DNA of 64,000 nucleotides from RBC074 sp035429885 (GTDB taxonomy: Bacteria; Acidobacteriota; Blastocatellia; RBC074): the NCBI GenBank assembly GCA_035429885.1, contig DAOMFR010000004.1:1-64000 (forward strand), given 5' to 3'. Each line of letters starts with the position of its first letter. Position 1 is the stretch's first letter. The position numbers and the translations under genes are program-made. Below, piece by piece: positions 26,019-33,402 of this stretch. A model generated the notes under the pieces. It was not told where the DNA came from. It did not search any database and saw only the letters and a program-made list of their open reading frames with translations.

Positions 26019-28445
26019 ATGACTGAGGTTTTGGACAACGCGTCACCTGAATCGCAGCCTGCCGAACCGCTGCCCGAAAGCTGGTACGGAATGCAGGCCG
26101 GCACGGTTCTGGCCGACCGTTATCGTGTTGAGCGGTTGTTGAGCAAAGGCGGAATGGGGGCAGTGTTTGAAGCCACTCAGTTGGGGCTGGACCGCCTGGT
26201 TGCCGTCAAAATGCTGCTGCCGACTCTGATCCGAGACGAAAAAATTCAAGAGCGATTTCGTCGCGAAGCGCGCTCGGTCGCGTCGCTTCGCCATCCCAAC
26301 ATCATTCAGATTTACGATTACGGCATCAGCGATCACGGCCCATACATCGTGATGGAGTTCGCTCGCGGGCAAAGCCTGCGCCAAATGTTGCGGCTCGGCG
26401 CGGTTGAAATCGAAACAGCAGTTGATCTGATGGAACAACTTTGTTCAGCCATCGCATCGGCGCATAGCGAGGGGATCATTCACCGAGATTTGAAACCCGA
26501 CAACATCATCATCGAACAACATCAAGATGACAGTTTGCATGCCAAAGTGTTGGATTTCGGCATAGCCAAAATGCGCGAAGCACAGGCGGAAGAAGCTGAA
26601 ACCGGGTTGGCCAATTTGACCGGTGCAAACATCATTGGTTCCCCGGCTTACATGTCGCCGGAACAAAGTATGGGATTGGAATTGGACGCAAGGTCGGACG
26701 TGTATTCGCTTGGCATCGTGCTTTACGAAATGCTGACTGGCCAACCACCTTTTGGCAAGGCTGCGGCTGGCGCAATGTTGCTGCATCAAGTCAACACAAT
26801 GCCGCCTCCCGTCAGCCAGTTGCGCGCAGAAATTCCGCCTTCGCTGGAATCCGTATTAATGAGGTCCCTGGCCAAAGATCGTAATCACCGTTTTTCGTCT
26901 GCAACGGAATTTGCCCAAAGCCTGCGGTTCGCACTTGAAGATCCGGAAGCAGCAGCCACACAGTTGGCCTTGGAAAATGAACTCAGCGCTGAGGATTCTT
27001 TCGCGACGACTATTGGACTGAACACTTCAACAGGCGCAACCGGAAATCTGACCGCCACTCATCGGCGACGGCTGGCGATTTTGCCGCTGCGGAATCTGGC
27101 CGGCGACGCCGAAATCGAATTTCTGGGATTTGCCTTGGCCGACAGTGTCATTTCGCAACTGGCTCCGTTGAAGTCATTGATTGTTCGCCCTTCGTCGGCG
27201 GTCGAAAAATACCGCAACCAGATTGTTGATCCGCGAACCGTCGGGCGCGAATTGCAGGTCGAAACCATTCTTTCCGGCAGTTACTTGAAAGCCGGAGACC
27301 TGTTTCGCGTCAACGTGCAATTGATTGATGTGCTGCAAAACGAAATCTTGTGGCAGGAACGCATTGACCTCAAATTCGATAACGTCCTCGTGTTGCAGGA
27401 CAAAATCTGCGAAGAACTGATTCGCGGCTTAAAGCTGAATGTCACCACGAACGAACAAGAAGCTCTGAAACGAGACGAACCGCGCAATCCCATGGCATAT
27501 GAATTTTATCTGCGCGGGCTGGATGCCGGACACACATCCGAAGAATACCGAAAAGCTGTCGAGATGTTGGAAGCGTCGGTTGGTCTGGAGCCGGGGTACG
27601 CTCCGGCGTGGGCGGCGCTGGCTGGGAGATACATCAACGGCCGCGGCTATCTGAATGACGATACGATGTTCGGCAAAGCGGAAATTGCCGCCAAACGCGC
27701 CATCGAATTAAACCCGCAACTTCCGGCGGGCTATTTCTGGCTGGCGGTGTATTACGGCGAAAAAGGCGATCTGAAAAACGCGCTGGCTGTTTGCAAACAA
27801 TTGTTGCAAGCCGCGCCAAATAGCGAATACGCGTATCAGGCGATGGGACACGCTTACGATTACGCCGGATTGCCGGACATTGCGCTGACGTTGTTCCGCA
27901 AAGCTGCGGACATCAATCCAATGACGTTTCCGTACATGATCGGCTTCATTCAATATCAAAAAGGCAATTACGAAGAAGCTCGCCGTGAGCTCATGAATTG
28001 CCCGGACGATTGTTACGAAAAATATTACTGGTTGGGTGTGATCGATTTGATTGAAGGCAAGCAAGACGACGCGATCAAGCAACTGGAAACATTGCTTGCA
28101 GCCGGAGACACCGGAATTTACTTTTCGACGGTTCGCGCAATGCATTGCGCTTGGATAGGCAAAATCGAAGATGGCAAGCGGGTTCTGCAAGAAGCTTTCA
28201 GCTCAAGCTTACAACTGGGCAGCTATCACTTTTTTATCGCTGCCGAAGTCTATGCCCAACTCGGCGATTCGGACTCGGCGATTCAGATGCTGGGCAAAGC
28301 GGTCAACTCCGGTTACAGCAATTACCCGTTCCTCGTCTCCGACCCGTTACTGGCTCCCGTGCGTGAAACCAATGGCTTTGCTCTAGTCGCCAAGGCCATG
28401 CAAAATTTGCAAACTCAGTTACAACTGATGTTAGTGACTGGCTAA
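26019..28445 (+). CDS. Serine/threonine protein kinase with TolB-like and TPR modules
   Basis: 808 residues, cytoplasmic (no transmembrane helix seen). The kinase domain (about 34-310) is complete: glycine loop LSKGGMGAVFEA, Lys64 in VAVK, HRDLKPDN (155-162), DFG (Asp179) and the SPAYMSPEQ activation segment. Next is a TolB/FlgO-type domain (about 350-480; LAILPLRNLAGDAEIEFLGFALADSVISQLAPL and SGSYLKAGDLFRVNVQLIDVL), also found in bacterial adenylate cyclases and DNA-binding regulators. The rest is tetratricopeptide-like helices (about 500-780) for protein binding. A GAF protein follows. This architecture is common in Acidobacteriota; substrates are unknown. Confidence 0.9.
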   Translation: MTEVLDNASPESQPAEPLPESWYGMQAGTVLADRYRVERLLSKGGMGAVFEATQLGLDRLVAVKMLLPTLIRDEKIQERFRREARSVASLRHPNIIQIYDYGISDHGPYIVMEFARGQSLRQMLRLGAVEIETAVDLMEQLCSAIASAHSEGIIHRDLKPDNIIIEQHQDDSLHAKVLDFGIAKMREAQAEEAETGLANLTGANIIGSPAYMSPEQSMGLELDARSDVYSLGIVLYEMLTGQPPFGKAAAGAMLLHQVNTMPPPVSQLRAEIPPSLESVLMRSLAKDRNHRFSSATEFAQSLRFALEDPEAAATQLALENELSAEDSFATTIGLNTSTGATGNLTATHRRRLAILPLRNLAGDAEIEFLGFALADSVISQLAPLKSLIVRPSSAVEKYRNQIVDPRTVGRELQVETILSGSYLKAGDLFRVNVQLIDVLQNEILWQERIDLKFDNVLVLQDKICEELIRGLKLNVTTNEQEALKRDEPRNPMAYEFYLRGLDAGHTSEEYRKAVEMLEASVGLEPGYAPAWAALAGRYINGRGYLNDDTMFGKAEIAAKRAIELNPQLPAGYFWLAVYYGEKGDLKNALAVCKQLLQAAPNSEYAYQAMGHAYDYAGLPDIALTLFRKAADINPMTFPYMIGFIQYQKGNYEEARRELMNCPDDCYEKYYWLGVIDLIEGKQDDAIKQLETLLAAGDTGIYFSTVRAMHCAWIGKIEDGKRVLQEAFSSSLQLGSYHFFIAAEVYAQLGDSDSAIQMLGKAVNSGYSNYPFLVSDPLLAPVRETNGFALVAKAMQNLQTQLQLMLVTG

Positions 28446-28520
28446 AGTCATGATCTGTTTATTGACCAATACCTCGCTTCAACATTGACGCTTCGGCGAA
28501 TCGATTGCTATCGTCAGGCC

Positions 28521-28931
28521 ATGGCAAACCATTTACAAGAACGTCTGGAAGAAATCGTCCGCAACTTTGCCGCAGACACAGGTTCAATTCACCTGCTGGA
28601 AAATGGAGCGTTGACGTTGAAGGCTCACGTTGGTTTACCACCGCACATCGTCCCCGTTGTCAGCGTCGTTCCAATTGGCAAAGGCATGGCTGGACTGGCC
28701 GCCGAACGCAACGAACCGGTTTCGGTCTGCAACCTGCAAACCGACGATTCCGGCAAGTTTCCTTCGGGCGCCAAAGCCACTGGTGTCAACGGAGCGATTG
28801 TCGTTCCAATCCGCGACATCGTCGGCCAGATGAACGGCACTTTGGGCATCGGCGTTCATCGAGATTACGAATACTCAAAAGACGAAATTGAACGACTGTT
28901 AAACCTCGCCGCCGGTTTGATTGAAAACTGA
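28521..28931 (+). CDS. GAF-domain protein
   Basis: 136 residues from ATG 28521; the open frame extends 12 codons upstream to a TTG, but the GAF domain begins at this Met. The sequence shows a GAF fold: ADTGSIHLLENGALTLKAHVGL, IGKGMAGLAAERNEPVSVCNLQTD, GAIVVPIRD and the last helix DEIERLLNLAAGLI. It could bind a small molecule or, with its single retained Cys (in SVCNL), respond to redox, but nothing in the sequence settles the ligand. It follows the Ser/Thr kinase by about 75 bases and may be cotranscribed. Confidence 0.75.
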   Translation: MANHLQERLEEIVRNFAADTGSIHLLENGALTLKAHVGLPPHIVPVVSVVPIGKGMAGLAAERNEPVSVCNLQTDDSGKFPSGAKATGVNGAIVVPIRDIVGQMNGTLGIGVHRDYEYSKDEIERLLNLAAGLIEN

Positions 28932-28963
28932 TCCGCAGAGCTTCAGAGTTTCCCCGCATCAAA

Positions 28964-28998
28964 AAATGGGCTGAGCGCGTAATGCGCCCAGCCCATTT
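28964..28998. terminator. Bidirectional terminator between convergent genes
   Basis: AAATGGGCT (28964-28972) pairs with AGCCCATTT (28990-28998), with additional GCGC pairing in the interior, flanked by A-run and T-run. It sits between the GAF gene (rightward) and the triple-repeat gene (leftward). Confidence 0.8.
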
Positions 28999-29019
28999 CT
29001 CATCCCAGCATACATTCGA

Positions 29020-30183
29020 TTACTGCCAGTCAATGTCCAGGTTGTAAAAGTCTGAACCGCCATCGCGGTCTTCCACCTGAATCACTGCTGTATAGTTGTT
29101 GTACGGCGAAGGTTGTTCGATAACGCGAACATTACCTCGTCCGTTTACTTGGCGAACATTGACTACACATTGGCGATTCGGCAGTGAGTTGTAGAAATGA
29201 TGGTTCATTTCGTACACCGGCTGTCCGTCGCGGTGTTCCACCCACAAGTTATTGCCACGAATGTAAATCAAATCACGCCCGTCCACTCGACCAGACCAGC
29301 TGATGCCGCGTCCATTGGGGCCATTGCCACGATCGTATCGGTCGTCATCACGTCCGTTGGGATAATCATCGCGAACCGGCCAACGTCCGTGGTCGGCGTC
29401 GCGGTAATTCTGTTTTTCCCAGACCAGAGTAAAGGAATAATTCCCCGCTCCGTTCTGACGATCGCGCACCATCACAGAAGTCGTGAAGTTATTTGCGCGG
29501 CTGGGTTGTTCAACGATCAGAATTTCCCCTCGACCTTGTGTGTTGCTCAAGTTCACATCCACAGCACGGCTCGGCAGCGGAGCGCTAAATTGATAGCGCT
29601 CGCCATAAATGCCTTGGCCGTTTACCGTCTGGTCAAAAGCCCTGTCACTTCGAAAACGGATGATGGATTCGCCATCCACTGTTCCGCGCCAGGTCACATA
29701 GTCTAAATCGCGGCGTGAATTGCCTGACCAGCCACCGCCGTTGTCTCTGTAATCGCGATCGTTCCAGCGCAATTCGAAGCTGTAAAAATCTCGCCCGCCG
29801 CTACGATCGTCAATTCTGACTATGGCGGTGAAATCATTGTTCGCACGCGGAGATTCAACTAACCGCACGCGACCACGCCCATCCATAACAACTAATTGAA
29901 CATTGAGCGCTGTGCGTGGCAAGGCGTCGGTAAAATCATATTTTTGCCGTTGAACCGGCAAGCCGGAATAGGTTTCGACATCAACGCGGCGTCCACGAAT
30001 CCGCACGGTGCTGGTGCCATCCACCACGCCTTCCCATCTGAAACGCGAAACTCCCGAATTGGGGTACTGGTTCGCATTTTGGTTTGGCCACCATTGAGCC
30101 TGGCCTGACACCAACAGGAACGGAACAAACAAAACCGCCCACATCAAACTGACTTTGAACTGACTTAACTTGTTGATTTTCAT
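29020..30183 (-). CDS. Secreted protein with three tandem beta-rich repeats, unknown function
   Basis: 387 residues from ATG 30183, chosen because GGAGG lies 9 bases upstream and a signal peptide follows (FKVSLMWAVLFVPFLLVSGQAQ). The mature part is three copies of an about 95-residue unit. Each starts W-x-G-x-VDG (FRWEGVVDG, VTWRGTVDG, ISWSGRVDG), carries P-x-R/Q...V-N/D-V and GRG-x-x-x-I/V-x-E-P/S-x-x-NN/Y and ends in F/Y-x-L-x-W. Asn/Arg/Asp-rich linkers separate the copies. I do not recognise a named family. Export to the periplasm or surface is likely. It is divergent from purH. Confidence 0.75.
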   Translation of the reverse strand: MKINKLSQFKVSLMWAVLFVPFLLVSGQAQWWPNQNANQYPNSGVSRFRWEGVVDGTSTVRIRGRRVDVETYSGLPVQRQKYDFTDALPRTALNVQLVVMDGRGRVRLVESPRANNDFTAIVRIDDRSGGRDFYSFELRWNDRDYRDNGGGWSGNSRRDLDYVTWRGTVDGESIIRFRSDRAFDQTVNGQGIYGERYQFSAPLPSRAVDVNLSNTQGRGEILIVEQPSRANNFTTSVMVRDRQNGAGNYSFTLVWEKQNYRDADHGRWPVRDDYPNGRDDDRYDRGNGPNGRGISWSGRVDGRDLIYIRGNNLWVEHRDGQPVYEMNHHFYNSLPNRQCVVNVRQVNGRGNVRVIEQPSPYNNYTAVIQVEDRDGGSDFYNLDIDWQ

Positions 30184-30352
30184 AAGTTCTTCCTCCTTCG
30201 AATGCTCTTTGAACTTTTCAAAACCCAGCCATAAAGATTTGCCTATCCTATTTTCAACATCTTGCGACACCGGTAACTTTTCAACTTTCGTGCCATACCG
30301 TAAACTCGCTTCTACCGCCAAAAATCAATGACACCTTCCAGGAGACTTTCAA

Positions 30353-31999
30353 GTGCAAGATCAATCGTTGAAGAAGATCACGCGAGCGCTGATCAGCGTT
30401 TCGGACAAAACCGGTTTGGCCGAGTTCGCCCAAAAACTCGCCGCCCATAACGTTGAGTTGGTTTCCACCGGCGGAACCGCCAAGCTGTTGCGCGAAGCCG
30501 GACTTGCTGTCCGCGACGTTTCTGATTTGACGGGCTTTCCGGAAATGCTGGATGGCCGGGTGAAAACGCTGCATCCGAAAGTTCACGGAGGCCTTCTAGG
30601 GATCCGTGACAACGCCGACCATCAAGCCAAAATGCAGGAACACGGTATTCAGCCAATTGATCTGGTCGTCGTTAACTTGTATCCGTTCCGCCAAACGATT
30701 CAAAAACCCGATGTGACGATGGAAGACGCCATCGAAAACATAGACATCGGCGGCCCGGCGATGATTCGCTCTGCTTCTAAAAATCATCACGACGTAGCCG
30801 TGGTCGTTGATCCCAAGGATTATGAACTGGTGGCCGCAATGCTGGACGCGCACCAAGGCTCATTGCCGTACGTCGTGCGCTATCAACTGGCGCTGACTGC
30901 ATTCCGGCACACGTCGGCGTATGACAAGGAAATTGCTCGTTTTCTGTGGTCGCGCCAACCGGCTAACCCTGAAGTCGCGCTTGGCGACACGTCGGCGAAT
31001 CAACAGGACTTGCCGGAAGAGATCGAATTGAATCTTCAGAAAGCGATGGGATTGCGGTACGGCGAAAATCCGCATCAGAAGGCGGCGCTTTACAAACTGG
31101 CTGGTTCAGACGAACACGGCGTGGCAACCGCGGAACAGTTACAAGGCAAGGAGCTTTCATACAACAACTTACTGGACACCGATGCGGCGTGGGAACTGGT
31201 GATGGAAATTCACCATCTGCATTTGCGCGAACAACGCGGGAAAGATGCCAAAACCTTGCCGCACACCTGCGCGATCATCAAACACACCAACCCGTGCGGA
31301 GTCGGCGTTGCCTCTTCGCCGCTCGAAGCCTTTCAACGAGCCAAATCCACCGATCCGGTGTCGGCCTTCGGAGGCATCATCGCGTTTTCTGGCGAAGTGG
31401 ATGAAGCAACGGCGAAAGAAATCGCCGAGATGTTTGCTGAAGTCATTATCGCGCCAGACTTCACCGCCGAAGCCAAACAGGTATTGTTGGCCAAGAAAAA
31501 CCTGCGCGTGTTGCGTATGGGTGAAAACCTGCGCATCAGCTCACACCTGGAATTGCGTCGAATCAGCGGAGGCGTGCTGGTTCAGGAACGCGACGCCGAA
31601 TTGCTGGATGAAGAAAAATTCCAGGTCGTCAGCGAACGCCAACCGACGCCAGCAGAATTACGCGGGCTGCGGTTCGCGTGGGCAATCTGCAAACACGTCA
31701 AATCCAATGCGATTGTGTATTCGGCTGAGCATCAGTTGGTGGGAGTGGGCGCGGGCCAAATGTCACGCGTAGATTCGGTTAAGCTCGGAGCCTCTAAAGC
31801 GCAATTGCCGCTAACCGGAACAGTGCTGGCATCGGACGCCTTCTTCCCTTTCCGCGACGGATTGGATGAAGCCGCCAAACATGGCATTACGGCAGTGATT
31901 CAACCCGGAGGTTCCGTTCGCGACAAAGAAGTCATCGAAGCCGCCAACGAACACGGCATCGCAATGATCTTCACGGGAATGCGTCATTTCAAACATTGA
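30353..31999 (+). CDS. purH: Bifunctional AICAR transformylase / IMP cyclohydrolase
   Basis: 548 residues, a little longer than usual (about 510-530). It catalyses the last two steps of purine synthesis. The N-terminal MGS-like IMP cyclohydrolase domain shows ALISVSDKTGL, LVSTGGTAKLL, DGRVKTLHPKVHGGLL and IDIGGPAMIRSASKNH. The C-terminal transformylase has KHTNPCGVG and DAFFPFRDGLDEAAKHGITAVIQPGGSVRDKEVI. The start is GTG 30353 with AGGAG 10 bases upstream. It stands alone with its own terminator. Confidence 0.95.
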   Translation: MQDQSLKKITRALISVSDKTGLAEFAQKLAAHNVELVSTGGTAKLLREAGLAVRDVSDLTGFPEMLDGRVKTLHPKVHGGLLGIRDNADHQAKMQEHGIQPIDLVVVNLYPFRQTIQKPDVTMEDAIENIDIGGPAMIRSASKNHHDVAVVVDPKDYELVAAMLDAHQGSLPYVVRYQLALTAFRHTSAYDKEIARFLWSRQPANPEVALGDTSANQQDLPEEIELNLQKAMGLRYGENPHQKAALYKLAGSDEHGVATAEQLQGKELSYNNLLDTDAAWELVMEIHHLHLREQRGKDAKTLPHTCAIIKHTNPCGVGVASSPLEAFQRAKSTDPVSAFGGIIAFSGEVDEATAKEIAEMFAEVIIAPDFTAEAKQVLLAKKNLRVLRMGENLRISSHLELRRISGGVLVQERDAELLDEEKFQVVSERQPTPAELRGLRFAWAICKHVKSNAIVYSAEHQLVGVGAGQMSRVDSVKLGASKAQLPLTGTVLASDAFFPFRDGLDEAAKHGITAVIQPGGSVRDKEVIEAANEHGIAMIFTGMRHFKH

Positions 32000-32019
32000 G
32001 AGCTTGCCGTCTTGAAAGC

Positions 32020-32048
32020 AGTGGAGCGGTCAAGCCAGCCGCTCCACT
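32020..32048. terminator. Bidirectional hairpin terminator after purH
   Basis: Ten-base perfect arms AGTGGAGCGG (32020-32029) and CCGCTCCACT (32039-32048) with a 9-base loop, between the ends of purH and the convergent CoA-transferase gene. Confidence 0.7.
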
Positions 32049-32053
32049 TGAAA

Positions 32054-33304
32054 TCAAATCACTCCCAGCGAGCGCAATTCTTCAATGCGTGCGGACGAAT
32101 AGCCAAGGATTTCCCCATAAACCTGTTGATTGTGTTGGCCCATTTCCGGTGGTGGTTGATCGTATTCAGCGGCGGCAGCAGAAAACTTGATTGGCAACCC
32201 CATTCCGTAAATATCGCCTACTTGGCCGTGCTGAGGATGAGTCAGACGGACAGTTTCACCTCGTGTGACGACGCGAGGGTCACGAAGCGCAGTGTTAGGA
32301 TCGCGGACTTCGGCACAAGGGACTCCGGCAGATTCCAGAATTGTCAGCAATTCGGCCTTCGGCAAGGTTTGCGTCCAAGCTTCGATCAACGCATCCAGTT
32401 CGGCAACATGTTTAACTCGATGGTCGCGCGTGCGAAAGCGATCATCGTTGGCAAGCTCCGGCTGGCCCATCGCGTTGAACACTCCATAAGCGAATCCGTC
32501 CTGGTGAGCGCAGATGGCAAGGTATCCGTCGTGGGCCTTGTACGTTCCAAATGGAGCCAGACGCGGCATCGTCTGGCCGGTTCGCACGGAAACGCCCAAG
32601 GCTTCCATTGCGTCGAAGGACTCACACGCCACCAGCGAAGTCATCACGCCCAGCATCGAAACATCCACGAACTGACCTGCGCCAGTTCGGTCGGCCATCT
32701 TCAGCGCGGAAAGAATACCAATGACGGCAAACAGCGGCGTGACCAGATCGGCAAACGGCACGCCCACTCTGACAGGCGGTTCGCCCGTCAAACCTGAAGT
32801 CATCATCAATCCGCTGAGCGCCTGAATAATCGAATCAAACGCTTTGGCTGAACCCGTGTCGCCTTTCGTGCCGAAGCCGGTCAATGCGCAATGCACGATT
32901 CGCGGATTAATCTCGCGCACGAAGTTGTAGCCCAAGCCTAATCGGTCGAGCGTCCCTCGGCTGAAATTTTCAACCATCACATCGGAAGCTCGAACCAGAT
33001 CGCTGAACACTTCGCGCGATTGCGGATGTTTCAAGTTTAGCGTGACGCCAAGCTTGTTGCGCATGCGGTTGATGGTCGAAATCGAAATGTCGTCGTCGGT
33101 TTCACGAACAAGTTTGGCTCCGTGCCGACCAAGATAAGGCGCATTGCTGCGGGCAGGATCGCCGGTGGCGGGATTTTCAACTTTGATGATGCGCGCGCCC
33201 AGACCGCCGAGAATTAAGGTCGCAAACGGCCCGGCCAAAGCGATGGTTAGGTCAAGAACAGTCACGCCTTCTAACGGGCGCGGCAAAGGTGCTGGATGTT
33301 GCAT
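32054..33304 (-). CDS. CaiB/BaiF-family (class III) CoA transferase
   Basis: 416 residues from ATG 33304 (the frame is open further upstream, but this Met gives the family N-terminus). Family motifs: LEGVTVLDLTIALAGPFATLILGGLGARIIKVENP, the nucleotide-binding region NRMRNKLGVTLNLKHP, the loop NFSRGTLDRLGLGY, and the putative catalytic Asp in VPFADLVTPLF. These enzymes move CoA between short or branched organic acids (formyl/oxalate, carnitine, succinate and others). No pathway partner lies nearby, so the substrates are not predictable. Confidence 0.88.
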   Translation of the reverse strand: MQHPAPLPRPLEGVTVLDLTIALAGPFATLILGGLGARIIKVENPATGDPARSNAPYLGRHGAKLVRETDDDISISTINRMRNKLGVTLNLKHPQSREVFSDLVRASDVMVENFSRGTLDRLGLGYNFVREINPRIVHCALTGFGTKGDTGSAKAFDSIIQALSGLMMTSGLTGEPPVRVGVPFADLVTPLFAVIGILSALKMADRTGAGQFVDVSMLGVMTSLVACESFDAMEALGVSVRTGQTMPRLAPFGTYKAHDGYLAICAHQDGFAYGVFNAMGQPELANDDRFRTRDHRVKHVAELDALIEAWTQTLPKAELLTILESAGVPCAEVRDPNTALRDPRVVTRGETVRLTHPQHGQVGDIYGMGLPIKFSAAAAEYDQPPPEMGQHNQQVYGEILGYSSARIEELRSLGVI

Positions 33305-33402
33305 TGTGGTTGCGGTGACTCCTTTTGGACGCGGAGTATACCGCAACCACAACCCAGTTCGCTGTCAGTACGACAAGCAATCATCTTTCCGCCGTGGTCA
33401 AG

